Shown: positions 28,871 through 39,251 of the stretch, in pieces | Numbering within the stretch: position 1 is the first letter of the stretch | Layout: every line of letters starts with the position of its first letter | Source of the DNA: Lutimonas zeaxanthinifaciens | GTDB taxonomy: Bacteria; Bacteroidota; Bacteroidia; Flavobacteriales; Flavobacteriaceae | Assembly (NCBI RefSeq): GCF_030503675.1 | Contig: NZ_CP129964.1 | Location: forward strand, 3,470,457-3,534,456 | Reading direction: 5' to 3' | DNA length: 64,000 bases | Notes under the pieces: model-generated | Databases searched by the model: none | Seen by the model: the letters and a program-made list of their open reading frames with translations, nothing else | What the model was told of the DNA's origin: nothing | Made by a program: the position numbers and the translations under genes

Positions 28871-28878
28871 TACTTTTG
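28871..28878 (+). promoter_or_regulatory. -7 box TACTTTTG
   Basis: It matches TAnnTTTG directly after the terminator T-run and 27 bases before the ATG at 28906, giving that gene its own start of transcription. Confidence 0.45.
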
Positions 28879-28905
28879 AGCAACTAATTAAAAAAACAGA
28901 TTGTC

Positions 28906-29340
28906 ATGATTAAAATGTTACATTCAGGCTGGGCCTATATCACTTTGATTGTTTTGATTTTTGCAGTTGTCAATGCTATTATAGGGTTGAGTTCAAAGAA
29001 AGATTTTAAAGAGAAAGATTTAAGAATACCTTTATTTACATTGATAGTATCGCATATTCAATTAATAATAGGCATCATCGCTTTCTTTGTTTCGGCTCAA
29101 TTTCAATACCTCCGTGAAAACGGTATGGGGGCTGCAATGAAGGAACCTGAAATCAGATTGGCGATTGTGGAACATCCCCTTATGATGATTCTTGCTATTG
29201 TGGCAATAACAGTAGGTTTTACTAAGCACAAAAAACAATCGACGGATAATGGCAAGTTTAAAACCATCGCCTTATACTATGGTGTTGCCTTATTGTTTGT
29301 TCTTAGTAGAATTCCTTGGAGTAAATGGCTTTCTTTTTAA
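28906..29340 (+). CDS. Four-helix membrane protein (often labelled cytochrome b-like)
   Basis: This 144-residue protein has four hydrophobic helices at about 10-28, 42-63, 87-107 and 122-138. Histidines sit at or near helix ends: His6, His49 (SHIQ) and His91 (EHPLMM), which could bind haem, and homologues in Bacteroidota are sometimes labelled cytochrome b. I see no direct proof of haem binding. It carries its own promoter box and is followed 45 bases later by an acyltransferase gene. The start could be the second ATG, three codons in. Confidence 0.75.
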   Translation: MIKMLHSGWAYITLIVLIFAVVNAIIGLSSKKDFKEKDLRIPLFTLIVSHIQLIIGIIAFFVSAQFQYLRENGMGAAMKEPEIRLAIVEHPLMMILAIVAITVGFTKHKKQSTDNGKFKTIALYYGVALLFVLSRIPWSKWLSF

Positions 29341-29385
29341 TTTTTTAATTAACTAATTTGCTCTGGTATCATAAAGTGTAAGATT

Positions 29386-30147
29386 ATGGCACAGTTCTTA
29401 AAACTAATTTCTTACCCTTTATCGGTAATCCATTATTTTTTCTTTGGGTTGCTTTTATTGGTTTTTCACCCTATTCAATGGCTGGCCTTTAATGTTTTTG
29501 GTAAAAATGCACACCGGGAGACGGTAATCGTTCTAAATAAGTGCCTGACTTTTAGCCTGTATTTTCTATTTTCAAGAGTGAAATTCATCAATAAGCACAA
29601 GATACCCGAAAACGTTCCATTGATCATCGTTTCAAATCATCAAAGTACTTATGATATTCCTCCTATGTATGCATATCTTGGGAAGTATTATCCGAATTTT
29701 GTCTCAAAAATAGAATTGGGTAAGGGAATTCCAAGTGTATCCTATAACCTAAGGCATGGAAACAATGTGTTAATCGATCGAAAAGATCGGAGGCAGTCGA
29801 TAAATGCCCTGATGAATTTCGGAGAAAAGATCGAAAAAGAAAAACTTACTGCAGTCATCTTTCCCGAAGGAACAAGAAGTAAAACTGCGGTTCCAAAACC
29901 ATTTCGAGAAAACGGACTGAAAATGATGGTTAAAAAAGCCCCATCATGTTTCGTTATTCCACTATCAATTAATAATTCCTGGCGTCTGGTAAGGAAGGGT
30001 GCTTTCCCTTTAGGTGTTGGTATTAAGGTAACCATGGAGGTTCATGAACCGATCAAGGCAGATTCAATACCATTTCCGGAACTCATGGAAAAAACTGAAA
30101 ATCAAATTAAAGAAGCCTTATTAAAACTAAATCCAACCGAAGCCTAG
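29386..30147 (+). CDS. 1-acyl-sn-glycerol-3-phosphate acyltransferase (PlsC family)
   Basis: PlsC-type enzymes add the second acyl chain to lysophosphatidic acid at the inner membrane. The 253-residue protein has a hydrophobic N-terminal helix (about 15-35), the catalytic NHQSTYD motif (His85, Asp90), VLIDRKDR and the FPEGTRSK motif that binds the phosphate. Spacing and length are typical. Lyso-ornithine or other acyl acceptors are possible in Bacteroidota, so I leave the gene symbol empty. It converges on the omega-amidase gene, 16 bases apart. Confidence 0.9.
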   Translation: MAQFLKLISYPLSVIHYFFFGLLLLVFHPIQWLAFNVFGKNAHRETVIVLNKCLTFSLYFLFSRVKFINKHKIPENVPLIIVSNHQSTYDIPPMYAYLGKYYPNFVSKIELGKGIPSVSYNLRHGNNVLIDRKDRRQSINALMNFGEKIEKEKLTAVIFPEGTRSKTAVPKPFRENGLKMMVKKAPSCFVIPLSINNSWRLVRKGAFPLGVGIKVTMEVHEPIKADSIPFPELMEKTENQIKEALLKLNPTEA

Positions 30148-30163
30148 GCTTCACCTGCCTGGA

Positions 30164-30958
30164 TCAACCCTTTTTTATATCAAAATCATCTCGGTCTTCC
30201 AGAAAACGAAACTGAGCTCTCGTATTTCGGATATGTTCGAGATCCAATGAAACCGTCCCATTGGCCTGTTGACCTTCTTCAAAGGAAAAAATTTGCGTTC
30301 CCATGGCATCATAAACAGCTGAATGACCGTTGTATGTCAAATCATTGGCATCGGTCCCCACCCTGTTTAAGCCTGCGGTATAGCATAAGTTTTCAATCGC
30401 TCTCGCTCTGAGTAAAGTATCCCAAGCTGATATTCTTGCCTGAGGCCAGTTCGCAACATAGAGCAACAGATCAAAATCTTCTGTGTTTCGGGCCCAGACC
30501 GGAAATCGCAAATCATAACAGATCATCGGACAAATTTTAAATCCCTTGTACTGAAAAATCAGTCTTTGGATTCCGGCGGTAAAGACTTTATCCTCTCCTG
30601 CAAATGAAAACAAATGCCTCTTGTCATAGGTTAAAATATCTTGATTTGGTAAGGCGGTGATCAGTCGATTGTAATAGTTTCCCTCCTCCTCTATCAGTAA
30701 ACTGCCTATAAGTACAGAATCATGTTTAGCTGCCATTGCTTTCATCCATTGTACTCCTTTACCGTTCATTCCCTCTGAAACAGATTTTGCATCCATCGTA
30801 AATCCGGTAGTAAAAAGCTCAGGTAAAAGAATCAGGTCTGAATTATCAGATAAAGCAAGAAGTTTTGATTCTAAATGATCCAGATTAGCATCAATTTGCT
30901 GCCAAATATTGTCTGTCTGAATCAAGGATAGGTTTAAAGTCTTTATCGTATTGTCCAT
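30164..30958 (-). CDS. Nitrilase-family omega-amidase (YafV/Nit2-like)
   Basis: This 264-residue carbon-nitrogen hydrolase has the full triad: Glu47 (LLPELFTTGF), Lys113 (DKRHLFSF) and Cys147 (MICYDLRFP). The KRHLFSF and CYDLRFPVWARN stretches are those of the YafV/Nit2 branch, which hydrolyses omega-amides such as alpha-ketoglutaramate. It is directly downstream of a methionine aminotransferase gene (26 bases). Together they fit the glutamine transaminase/omega-amidase route that recycles 2-oxo-4-methylthiobutyrate to methionine using glutamine. The pairing is visible; the pathway is inferred. Confidence 0.88.
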   Translation of the reverse strand: MDNTIKTLNLSLIQTDNIWQQIDANLDHLESKLLALSDNSDLILLPELFTTGFTMDAKSVSEGMNGKGVQWMKAMAAKHDSVLIGSLLIEEEGNYYNRLITALPNQDILTYDKRHLFSFAGEDKVFTAGIQRLIFQYKGFKICPMICYDLRFPVWARNTEDFDLLLYVANWPQARISAWDTLLRARAIENLCYTAGLNRVGTDANDLTYNGHSAVYDAMGTQIFSFEEGQQANGTVSLDLEHIRNTRAQFRFLEDRDDFDIKKG

Positions 30959-30984
30959 GGTAAATGTTTTAAGCGAGGTACCCT

Positions 30985-32142
30985 TTAGAACCGATTGAGG
31001 ATTTCTGCCCCTTTTAAAAGAGTTTCATCACTTTTTGCAAAACAAAACCGAAGCACCTTGTTGTCTGTTTTGTCTAAATAAAAGGAAGAAACCGGAATCG
31101 AGGCTACTTTTTTTTCCGTGGTCCATTTTTGAGCCAGTTCAAAATCATTTTCAACTGAAATGGAACTGTAGTTGAGCAATTGAAAATAAGTTCCACTGGA
31201 GGGCTTAAATTTGAACTTTGAATCTTTTATCGCATTGAGAAAAAGATCTCTTTTTGCCTGAAAAAACTCAGGTAGGCTCAAATAATTATTCTCGTTTCTG
31301 AGATATTGAGCCAAGGCTTTCTGGACAGGATGATTCACACTGAACACATTAAACTGGTGTACTTTTCTAAATTCAGCCATTAATGCCGCAGGCCCCGCGC
31401 AATAGCCCATTTTCCAACCTGTGTTATGGAAGGTTTTCCCGAAAGAAGCAACTAAAAAACTCCTTTGGGCCAATATCGGAAAACGAGCAATACTCTGATG
31501 TTCCTGGTTGTCATAGATCAAATGCTCATAAACTTCATCACTTAATATAATAATACCGGTATCTTTAACCAGCTCTTCCAGATTAAGCATGTCCTCTTTG
31601 CTCAATACGGTTCCTGTCGGGTTATGAGGACTATTGATAATGATCATCTTGGTCCTGGGAGAAATACGGGCCTTAACTTCATTCCAATCCACGCCAAAAT
31701 CAGGAGCCTGCAGCTCTATTTCCACAGTCTTTCCACCATTCAAACGGACAGTGGGGTCATATGAATCATAGGCAGGAGCAAAAATAATTACCTCGTCATC
31801 TTTTTCAATCAGTGCCGACACTATAGTGTAAATTGCCTGTGTCGCACCCGCAGTTACAGTAATTTCCGAATCAGGATCATAAGCCATACCGTAAAGTGTA
31901 GCTATCTTTTCTGCAATCGCCTCTCGCAGGCTATATATGCCAGGCATAGGGGCATATTGATTATATCCCTCCTGCATGGCTTTGTTCACCAAAGCGATCA
32001 ATTCCGGGGAAGACGGAAAATCCGGGTATCCCTGTGACAAATTAATGGCATTTTCTTCCGAGGCCAGTTTACTCATTACGGCGAAAATACTCGTTTCGGC
32101 ATTCGGTAATTTAGATGAAGGTTGATATGGAAAAGTTGGCAT
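30985..32142 (-). CDS. Methionine/glutamine-type aminotransferase (YbdL-like)
   Basis: This 385-residue class I PLP aminotransferase has the YbdL-like pattern: NLSQGYPDFP at 34-43, GYNQYAPMPG at 59-68, NSPHNPTG (Asn174 stacks on PLP) and SFGKTFHNTGWK with the Schiff-base Lys236. The Gln-Tyr-Ala-Pro-Met-Pro-Gly segment and the KTFHNTGWKMGY segment point to the methionine and aromatic-preferring branch instead of aspartate aminotransferase. It heads a two-gene unit with the omega-amidase, supporting a role in methionine salvage. Substrate preference is not proven. Confidence 0.87.
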   Translation of the reverse strand: MPTFPYQPSSKLPNAETSIFAVMSKLASEENAINLSQGYPDFPSSPELIALVNKAMQEGYNQYAPMPGIYSLREAIAEKIATLYGMAYDPDSEITVTAGATQAIYTIVSALIEKDDEVIIFAPAYDSYDPTVRLNGGKTVEIELQAPDFGVDWNEVKARISPRTKMIIINSPHNPTGTVLSKEDMLNLEELVKDTGIIILSDEVYEHLIYDNQEHQSIARFPILAQRSFLVASFGKTFHNTGWKMGYCAGPAALMAEFRKVHQFNVFSVNHPVQKALAQYLRNENNYLSLPEFFQAKRDLFLNAIKDSKFKFKPSSGTYFQLLNYSSISVENDFELAQKWTTEKKVASIPVSSFYLDKTDNKVLRFCFAKSDETLLKGAEILNRF

Positions 32143-32398
32143 TAGAAGTCAAATTACGGATACACTAAGTTAACCTTTTTTAAGAAATTAATCATTCTTA
32201 AAAGTGCCAAAAGGTCTTGGGTTCCTCGGGAGTCTAAGTATACGATAATCGCAAAATAAACAATTCATGAGTTAACACCTAATTTCAAACTAAACACCAA
32301 GAAATGTGATAGTTGGAGTAGTTTGAAATAATCGTTTTAAGATTATAGACTTATCGAAAAATTTAATTAATTTCAAAGTTCATACTAATCAAACACGA

Positions 32399-35300
32399 AT
32401 GAAAACCTTCCCCTTCTCAATTTTTCTTTTTTCCTTCCTTTTTACTTTTTCTTTAAACGCTCAAAACACAGATGATTTATGGTTGAGGTATCCTGCAATA
32501 TCTCCAGATGGAGGAACAATTGCATTTACCTATAATGCAGATATTTATATTGCTCCCTCAGATGGAGGACAGGCAATGAGACTGACCAGTCACCCTTCTT
32601 ATGATGCCAAACCTGTCTGGTCTCATGATGGCTCAAAAATTGCTTTTTCCTCAGACAGATATGGAAATTTTGATGTTTTTTTAGCAGATCTAACTGAAGG
32701 AAGTATCAAGCGATTGACGTTTCACTCTGCCAATGATTGGCCATCAGATTTTTCAATTGAAAATGATAAAATCTTTTTTAATTCAACCCGTCTAGATAAA
32801 ACTGAATCACTTCTTTTTCATGATTTAGGGGAGCTCTATTCCGTTGATTTAATTGGAAATTTACCTGAGCAAATTTTAAGTTTTCCCGCTTACGAAACCA
32901 AAATCAACAAACAAGGAGATTTGTTATTTGAGGAGATTAAGGGCCATGAAGACCAGTGGCGGAAGCATCATATTTCTTCCGTAACGAGAGATATTTGGAT
33001 AAAAAAGTCAGAGGGCACTTATCAAAAACTCTCCAACTTTAAGGGGGAGGATAGAAATCCTGTTTTTGGCAAAAATAATTCCTATTATTATTTAAGTGAA
33101 CGCTCGGGAAGTTTTAATGTGCATCAATCCTGGATAGATCAACCAACTCGCGATACACAAATTTCAAGTTTTAAAATTCATCCTGTTAGGTATTTATCCG
33201 CCTCAAATGATGGTGTTTTATGTTATAGTTTTAATGGTGACATCTACACTCAGCAGGTTAATCAGGATCCATTCAAAATCAATCTCAATATTTCTGGAGA
33301 TGAATCCATTATGAACAATGAACTTCTATTTGTAAATGGAAATGTTCAAGAAATGGTGGTTTCTCCAAATGAAAAAGAAATCATTTTCATCTTTAGAGGG
33401 GATGTTTTCGCAACGACCATAGAAGGCAATCTTACTCGTAGATTAACTAATACACCAGAACAAGAAAGAAGCTTGCATATAAGTAAAGACGGTCGAATAA
33501 TCGTTTTTGCAGGGGAAAGAAATAATAGCTGGAACCTCTACACCCAAAAACTTAACGACAAAAACGAAAAGTATTTCTCTACTGCCATTGATATTAAAGA
33601 AGAATTACTCTTATCAAATGGTGAGGAGACCTTTCAACCTAAATTTTCTCCAGATGGAAAAGAAGTAGCGTTCCTAGAAAATCGGGTAAAACTTAGAAAA
33701 ATTAATGTGACAACAAAGCAAGTGACCACTATTCACAACGGAGAAAAGCACTATTCTTATAGCGATGGTGACCAATATTTTGAATGGAGCCCAGATAGCA
33801 AGTGGCTCGCTATCACTTTTTTTCAAGATAATTATTGGGTAAGTGAGGTTGGCATTATAAAAGCTGATGGTACTGAAGAGGTCATTAATATTTCAAAAAA
33901 TGGATTTTATGATTCAAATCCGAAATGGTCTAATGACGGTAGTGTGCTTTATTGGATGTCTAATAAAAACGGAATGCATAGTGTAGCAAAAACAGGTCCT
34001 TCTGAATTGGATATATACGGTGCATTTCTCACACAGGGAGCTTATGATAAATACCGACTTCCCAAAGATGAGTTTTCATTACTCCCTGATAGCTTAGATA
34101 GTTCAGACAAAAAAGACGAAGGTAAAAAGAAAGGCAAGGAAGATGATACTCAAAAAAAGGAAGAAGTAAAACCAGTCACTATTGATTTTGACAACATTAA
34201 TAAACGAATCGTACGACTCAGCTTATTTTCTACAGATTTATCAGATGCCGTTTTAGGGAAGGACATGAAAAACCTTTATTACCTGGGCAGAGCCACAGAT
34301 AAAGCAGACCTCTGGCAGTTAAACCTAAGGTCAAAAGAAATCAAATCCTTTGGTAAATTTGGAAAAGGCGGATCAATAGAACTGGATAAAAAGGGTGAAA
34401 ACATATTTGTTTTAAGCAGCGGTAAAATAAGCAAAATCAACCTTGATGATTCTGAAACTAAAGACATCGATATTAGTTCCGAAATGCCTTTTGAACTTTC
34501 AAAAGAAAGACTATTTCTTATCGATCATGTTGCACGACAAGTTAAAGAAAAATTCCTGGACCCTGATTTGCATGGAGTTCCATGGGATTCTTTAACGGCC
34601 AATTATAGACGCTTCGTACCTAATTTGAATAATGATAGGGATTTCAAGGATATTCTTGGAGAACTATTAGGTGAATTAAATGCCTCTCACACAGGTGCTC
34701 GCTATTATAATCAGAATAAAAAAGGTGATAAAACAGCTTCTTTCGGTGCATTTTATGACTCAAACCACAAAGGAAATGGCCTAAAGATTGATGAAATCAT
34801 GAAAGGAAGCCCTTTAATTCAAGGCGAAAAAAAGGTAGTGAAAGGCGTCATTATTGAAGCCATCGATGGTACTGCTATACTCGAAGACAAAAATTACTAC
34901 CCACTTTTAAATAGAAAAGAAGGCGTTTATACGATTGTATCCTATTACAATCCTAAATCAGGCAAACGCTGGAAAGAAAGGGTTAAACCCATTTCCTTAG
35001 GTGAAGAGAATGAATTGCGTTATCAGCGTTGGATTGACCGAAATAGGGCCATGGTGCATAAATTATCAAACAATCAAATCGGCTATATGCATGTAAGAAA
35101 CATGAGCGATCAGAGTTATAGAGTGTTTTTAGAAAATGTACTAGGTGAAGAGGTCAATAAAAAGGCTTTGGTTGTTGATACCCGTTCGAATGGAGGTGGA
35201 GACCTCGTAGATGATATCACAACGTTTTTGAGTGGTAAAAAATATATGGAATTTAAATCCCCGAATAAAATAGTAGGCTTTGAATCTCAAAGAAGGTGGA

Positions 35301-35623
35301 CCAAACCCAGTATTATGTTGATTGGAGAAGACAACTATTCCGATGCTCATTGTACTCCTGTAGCTTATAAAGATCTTAAAATAGGAAAATTAGTCGGTAT
35401 GCCTGTCCCTGGTACATGTAGTTTTGTGTGGTGGGAAAGAATTCAAAACGGAATCGTTTTTGGAATTCCCAACCTGCAGGTTACTGATATCAAAGGAGAT
35501 ATACTCGAAAACAAGCAACTTGAACCAGATATTTTGATCAAAAATGAGTTTGATTTAATTACAAATGGAGAGGATCAACAAATCGAAGCTGCTGTAAAAG
35601 AACTGTTAAAAGGATTAAAGTAA
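32399..35623 (+). CDS. Tricorn-like S41 protease
   Basis: This 1074-residue exported protease starts with a signal peptide (hydrophobic 7-20, ending NAQ). Two beta-propeller regions (about 25-560, with repeated SPDGK and SxDG blade motifs) feed a C-terminal core with a PDZ-like domain (about 785-860) and an S41 domain. The tricorn active-site residues appear to be kept: Ser763-His764 (NASHTG), nucleophile Ser981 (NYSDA) and Glu1037 in ENKQLEPDI. A Lys/Glu-rich linker lies near 563-597. It stands alone between a 256-base upstream gap and a terminator. The likely role is periplasmic peptide breakdown. Confidence 0.9.
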   Translation: MKTFPFSIFLFSFLFTFSLNAQNTDDLWLRYPAISPDGGTIAFTYNADIYIAPSDGGQAMRLTSHPSYDAKPVWSHDGSKIAFSSDRYGNFDVFLADLTEGSIKRLTFHSANDWPSDFSIENDKIFFNSTRLDKTESLLFHDLGELYSVDLIGNLPEQILSFPAYETKINKQGDLLFEEIKGHEDQWRKHHISSVTRDIWIKKSEGTYQKLSNFKGEDRNPVFGKNNSYYYLSERSGSFNVHQSWIDQPTRDTQISSFKIHPVRYLSASNDGVLCYSFNGDIYTQQVNQDPFKINLNISGDESIMNNELLFVNGNVQEMVVSPNEKEIIFIFRGDVFATTIEGNLTRRLTNTPEQERSLHISKDGRIIVFAGERNNSWNLYTQKLNDKNEKYFSTAIDIKEELLLSNGEETFQPKFSPDGKEVAFLENRVKLRKINVTTKQVTTIHNGEKHYSYSDGDQYFEWSPDSKWLAITFFQDNYWVSEVGIIKADGTEEVINISKNGFYDSNPKWSNDGSVLYWMSNKNGMHSVAKTGPSELDIYGAFLTQGAYDKYRLPKDEFSLLPDSLDSSDKKDEGKKKGKEDDTQKKEEVKPVTIDFDNINKRIVRLSLFSTDLSDAVLGKDMKNLYYLGRATDKADLWQLNLRSKEIKSFGKFGKGGSIELDKKGENIFVLSSGKISKINLDDSETKDIDISSEMPFELSKERLFLIDHVARQVKEKFLDPDLHGVPWDSLTANYRRFVPNLNNDRDFKDILGELLGELNASHTGARYYNQNKKGDKTASFGAFYDSNHKGNGLKIDEIMKGSPLIQGEKKVVKGVIIEAIDGTAILEDKNYYPLLNRKEGVYTIVSYYNPKSGKRWKERVKPISLGEENELRYQRWIDRNRAMVHKLSNNQIGYMHVRNMSDQSYRVFLENVLGEEVNKKALVVDTRSNGGGDLVDDITTFLSGKKYMEFKSPNKIVGFESQRRWTKPSIMLIGEDNYSDAHCTPVAYKDLKIGKLVGMPVPGTCSFVWWERIQNGIVFGIPNLQVTDIKGDILENKQLEPDILIKNEFDLITNGEDQQIEAAVKELLKGLK

Positions 35624-35631
35624 TAAATAAA

Positions 35632-35659
35632 AAAAACCTCATAAAGATGAGGTTTTTTT
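35632..35659. terminator. Bidirectional terminator between the tricorn-like gene and sdhB
   Basis: AAAACCTCAT pairs with ATGAGGTTTT around AAAG, with A- and T-runs on either side. It can serve both converging transcripts. Confidence 0.85.
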
Positions 35660-35702
35660 ATATCCAGATTTTAATGAATCCTATTTTTAATAAATTCTAT
35701 AC

Positions 35703-36443
35703 TTAAATACTTGCCTTTAAATATTCCCTGTTCATTCTGGCAATGTTTTCCAAAGAAATTCCTTTTGGACATTCCACTTCACAGGCTCCTGTGTTGGTAC
35801 AATTTCCAAATCCTTCTTCGTCCATTTGTTTTACCATGTTCATTACACGATCTTTCGCTTCCACCCTACCCTGAGGCAATAAGGCAAATTGAGAAACCTT
35901 GGCTCCGACAAATAACATAGCTGACGAATTCTTGCATGAGGCTACACAAGCTCCACATCCAATACAGGCGGCCGCATCCATAGACAGGTCCGCATCTTGT
36001 TTAGGAATAGGTATTGAGTTGGCATCCTGAGTGTTTCCTGAAGTATTTACAGAAATATAGGCACCGGCTTGCTGAATTCTTTCAAAAGCAGTTCTGTCAA
36101 CCACCAAATCCTTAATTACGGGGAACGCCTTAGCTCTCCATGGTTCAATATGAATTGTATCTCCATCATTAAACATCCTCATATGCAACTGACAGGTTGT
36201 AATACCTCTGTCTGGCCCATGTGGCTCACCATTAATGTGCAGGGAACATGCTCCACAAATTCCTTCTCGGCAATCATGATCAAATGCTACAGGCTCCTCG
36301 TTTTTAGCAACCAAACCTTCGTTCAATACATCCATCATTTCTAAAAATGACATATGCTCAGAAATATCGGTCACTTTGTAATCTACCATACGCCCCTTAT
36401 CCTGTGGCCCTTTTTGTCTCCAAATTTTTAACGTTAAATTCAT
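35703..36443 (-). CDS. sdhB: Succinate dehydrogenase/fumarate reductase iron-sulfur subunit
   Basis: SdhB passes electrons from the flavin to the quinone site. The 246-residue protein has the [2Fe-2S] ligands in [16 protein letters not shown] with a later Cys (TTCQLH), the ferredoxin motif [11 protein letters not shown] and a second set in [14 protein letters not shown]. This is the full three-cluster pattern of type B succinate:menaquinone oxidoreductase. It is the last gene of sdhCAB, nine bases after sdhA, and ends at a shared terminator. Confidence 0.95.
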   Translation of the reverse strand: MNLTLKIWRQKGPQDKGRMVDYKVTDISEHMSFLEMMDVLNEGLVAKNEEPVAFDHDCREGICGACSLHINGEPHGPDRGITTCQLHMRMFNDGDTIHIEPWRAKAFPVIKDLVVDRTAFERIQQAGAYISVNTSGNTQDANSIPIPKQDADLSMDAAACIGCGACVASCKNSSAMLFVGAKVSQFALLPQGRVEAKDRVMNMVKQMDEEGFGNCTNTGACEVECPKGISLENIARMNREYLKASI

Positions 36444-36452
36444 AATGTCTTT

Positions 36453-38456
36453 TTATTTATAGGAACGTGTTTTCAATTCTATATCTTTAAACTCAAGCTG
36501 TTCTTTATGTAAGATGGCTTCACTTGGCTTACCTGTATACTCCCAGGCCGCCACATAGGCATAATTCTTATCATCTCTTTTAGCTTCTCCGTCTTCGGTA
36601 ACGTGCTCTTCCCTGAAGTGACCTCCACAAGACTCTTCTCTTTCCAGGGCATCCTTAGCAAACAATTCTCCCAATTCAAGGAAATCTGCAACTCTGCCAG
36701 CTTTTTCCAGCTCAGGGTTTAACTCATTCATTTCTCCCGGTACTTTCACATTCTTCCAGAAATCCTCTCTTATTTCCTGAATCTCCTTAATGGCCTCTTT
36801 CAATCCTTTGGCATTCCTGGCCATTCCAACTTTGTCCCACATCACTTTACCCAGCTTTTTATGGTAATGATCTACGGAATTTATCCCTTTGTTGTTAACA
36901 AAGAATTCAAGTCTGTCTTTTACTTCTTTTTCAACAGCTTCAAATTCCGGACTGTCCGTTGGAATTTTTCCAGTCTGGATGTCGTCTGCCAGATAATCTC
37001 CTATAGTATAAGGCAATACAAAATAACCGTCTGCAAGACCTTGCATCAAGGCTGATGCTCCTAATCTGTTTGCTCCATGGTCAGAGAAATTTGCTTCACC
37101 AATACAGTACAATCCAGGAACCGTTGTCATCAAATTATAATCAACCCAGACTCCACCCATGGTATAATGGGTAGCGGGATAGATCATCATAGGCGTTTTA
37201 TACGGGTTCTCATCGATGATCTTCTCATACATTTGGAACAAGTTACCGTATTTGGCTTCTATGATAGCTTCTCCCAATTCCGTAACTTTTGCTTTGGAAG
37301 GATTTTCAATGTGTTTTAGTTTTGCCTGCTCGCTTCCATATCTTTCAATCGCGGAAGCAAAATCAAGATAAACCGCCTCTCCGGTTGCATTAACACCAAA
37401 TCCTGCATCACATCTTTCTTTAGCTGCTCTTGAGGCAACATCCCTTGGAACCAGGTTACCAAATGCCGGATACCTTCTTTCAAGGAAGTAATCTCTGTCT
37501 TCTTCGGCTATCGCTGTCGGTTTTAATTTACCTTCCTGAATCGCCTTTGCGTCTTCAAGTTTAGCAGGGACCCAGATTCGACCATCATTTCTCAATGATT
37601 CTGACATCAGAGTCAGTTTTGACTGATAATCACCCGATCTTGGAATACAGGTAGGATGAATTTGAGTAAAACAAGGGTTTGCAAAATAGGCTCCCTTTTT
37701 ATGAATTTTCCATGCTGCTGTTGCATTGGAACCCATGGCATTCGTTGAAAGGAAATACACATTTCCATAACCCCCTGTTCCAATGACTACCGCATGTGCG
37801 CTATGTCTTTCTATTTCACCTGTTATAAGGTTTCTGGCAATGATTCCTCTTGCTTTTCCATCTACAATAACCACATCAAGCATTTCGTGACGGTTGAACA
37901 TTTCTATCTTTCCTCTTGCTATTTGCCTGTTCATTGCAGAATAGGCGCCTAATAACAATTGCTGGCCCGTCTGTCCTTTTGCATAAAAGGTTCTTGAAAC
38001 CAATACACCTCCAAAAGATCTGTTGTCAAGAAGGCCACCATAATCGCGAGCAAAAGGAACACCTTGTGCCACACATTGATCTATAATGTTTCCTGATACT
38101 TCGGCCAATCTGTGAACGTTTGCTTCACGAGATCGATAATCACCTCCTTTTACCGTATCGTAGAACAACCTGTAATTTGAATCCCCGTCTCCCATGTAAT
38201 TTTTGGCAGCATTGATTCCTCCCTGGGCTGCAATGGAATGTGCTCTTCTTGGAGAATCCTGGTAGGCAAATGCCTTTACATTATAGCCTAATTCAGCCAA
38301 AGTAGCTGCGGCTGATCCTCCGGCAAGACCGGTTCCTACAACGATGATATCTATATTTCTTTTGTTGGCAGGATTTACCAGATTTATATTGTCCTTATAT
38401 GTTGTCCATTTATCTTTTATTGGACCCTTTGGTACTTTAGAGTTTAACTTAGTCAT
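36453..38456 (-). CDS. sdhA: Succinate dehydrogenase/fumarate reductase flavoprotein subunit
   Basis: SdhA oxidises succinate to fumarate with covalently bound FAD. The 667-residue protein has the dinucleotide fold [19 protein letters not shown] near residue 40, the FAD-linking His in [17 protein letters not shown], and the substrate-site Arg and His regions such as [15 protein letters not shown] and the HTMGG-like [11 protein letters not shown]. The extra length over E. coli SdhA is typical of the Bacteroidota enzyme. It sits between sdhC and sdhB with gaps of 11 and 9 bases. Confidence 0.96.
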   Translation of the reverse strand: MTKLNSKVPKGPIKDKWTTYKDNINLVNPANKRNIDIIVVGTGLAGGSAAATLAELGYNVKAFAYQDSPRRAHSIAAQGGINAAKNYMGDGDSNYRLFYDTVKGGDYRSREANVHRLAEVSGNIIDQCVAQGVPFARDYGGLLDNRSFGGVLVSRTFYAKGQTGQQLLLGAYSAMNRQIARGKIEMFNRHEMLDVVIVDGKARGIIARNLITGEIERHSAHAVVIGTGGYGNVYFLSTNAMGSNATAAWKIHKKGAYFANPCFTQIHPTCIPRSGDYQSKLTLMSESLRNDGRIWVPAKLEDAKAIQEGKLKPTAIAEEDRDYFLERRYPAFGNLVPRDVASRAAKERCDAGFGVNATGEAVYLDFASAIERYGSEQAKLKHIENPSKAKVTELGEAIIEAKYGNLFQMYEKIIDENPYKTPMMIYPATHYTMGGVWVDYNLMTTVPGLYCIGEANFSDHGANRLGASALMQGLADGYFVLPYTIGDYLADDIQTGKIPTDSPEFEAVEKEVKDRLEFFVNNKGINSVDHYHKKLGKVMWDKVGMARNAKGLKEAIKEIQEIREDFWKNVKVPGEMNELNPELEKAGRVADFLELGELFAKDALEREESCGGHFREEHVTEDGEAKRDDKNYAYVAAWEYTGKPSEAILHKEQLEFKDIELKTRSYK

Positions 38457-38467
38457 AAATGAATAGA

Positions 38468-39127
38468 TTAATGGTTAAAATGATGATATAAAGCAATGAT
38501 GATGAATCCAAAAGGAATGGCAAATGAATAAAATTTACCAAAGGATTTCACCGCACTGGTATACTTGTTATTAAATCCGACAGACTGAAATGCCGACTGG
38601 AAACCATGAAGCAAATGCAGTGCAAGAAGAACAAAGGCAATAACATAGGCACCCACTCTTAACGGACTCACAAATTTGTGCTGCAATTCTTCAAAATACC
38701 TGTTTGGGTCTTCAGGTAATACTTCCACGTATTTATAATTCATTTCGGGAAACCAGAAATCAATAAAGTGAAGAACAAGGAAAGCAAGAATCACAAATCC
38801 TGATAGAACCATGTTTCTGGAAACCCAGCTCGCACTTGCCGCTCCGTTGAATTTTACATATTTGACATCCCTGGCCCTCTTGTTTCTTAATTCGAGAATA
38901 AACCCCATGACAAAATGGAATACTACGCCAAATATAAGAACCGGCTGCAAAGCAAATTGAATCAGTGGGTTGGTACCCATAAAATGGGATAATTCGTTGA
39001 AAAGCTTCTCGCTGAACAGGGAGGTAATGTTGACCGCTAAATGTATAACCAGAAACGTAATTAGAAATAGTGCTGAAAGTGCCATGGCGACCTTTCTTGC
39101 AATTGATGAAGATAAAAATCCGCTCAT
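38468..39127 (-). CDS. sdhC: Succinate dehydrogenase cytochrome b subunit (fused C/D type)
   Basis: This 219-residue membrane anchor has five predicted helices (about 13-33, 57-77, 105-125, 155-175 and 198-216), as in the single-subunit type B anchor that carries two haems and reduces menaquinone. Helix histidines that could bind haem include His27 ([10 protein letters not shown]), His67 (VVFHFVMG), His120 (VLHFIDFW) and His168/171 (LHLLHGFQ). There is no separate sdhD. It is the first gene of the operon and has a good promoter upstream. Confidence 0.93.
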   Translation of the reverse strand: MSGFLSSSIARKVAMALSALFLITFLVIHLAVNITSLFSEKLFNELSHFMGTNPLIQFALQPVLIFGVVFHFVMGFILELRNKRARDVKYVKFNGAASASWVSRNMVLSGFVILAFLVLHFIDFWFPEMNYKYVEVLPEDPNRYFEELQHKFVSPLRVGAYVIAFVLLALHLLHGFQSAFQSVGFNNKYTSAVKSFGKFYSFAIPFGFIIIALYHHFNH

Positions 39128-39152
39128 TTTATTTGGTTTATAAAATCGACCA

Positions 39153-39187
39153 CAAATATACCAAATACTTAAAATTTTCGGGTCAAA
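39153..39187 (-). promoter_or_regulatory. Promoter of sdhCAB
   Basis: On the minus strand TATATTTG (39153-39160) is an exact -7 match and TTTG (39184-39187) a -33 match, 23 bases apart. The -7 box lies 25 bases before the sdhC ATG. Confidence 0.6.
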
Positions 39188-39251
39188 ATCGGCTTATTAT
39201 TTTAAATTGATTAACATTCTTATATTTACAATCAAATAAAGTTGAACAATA

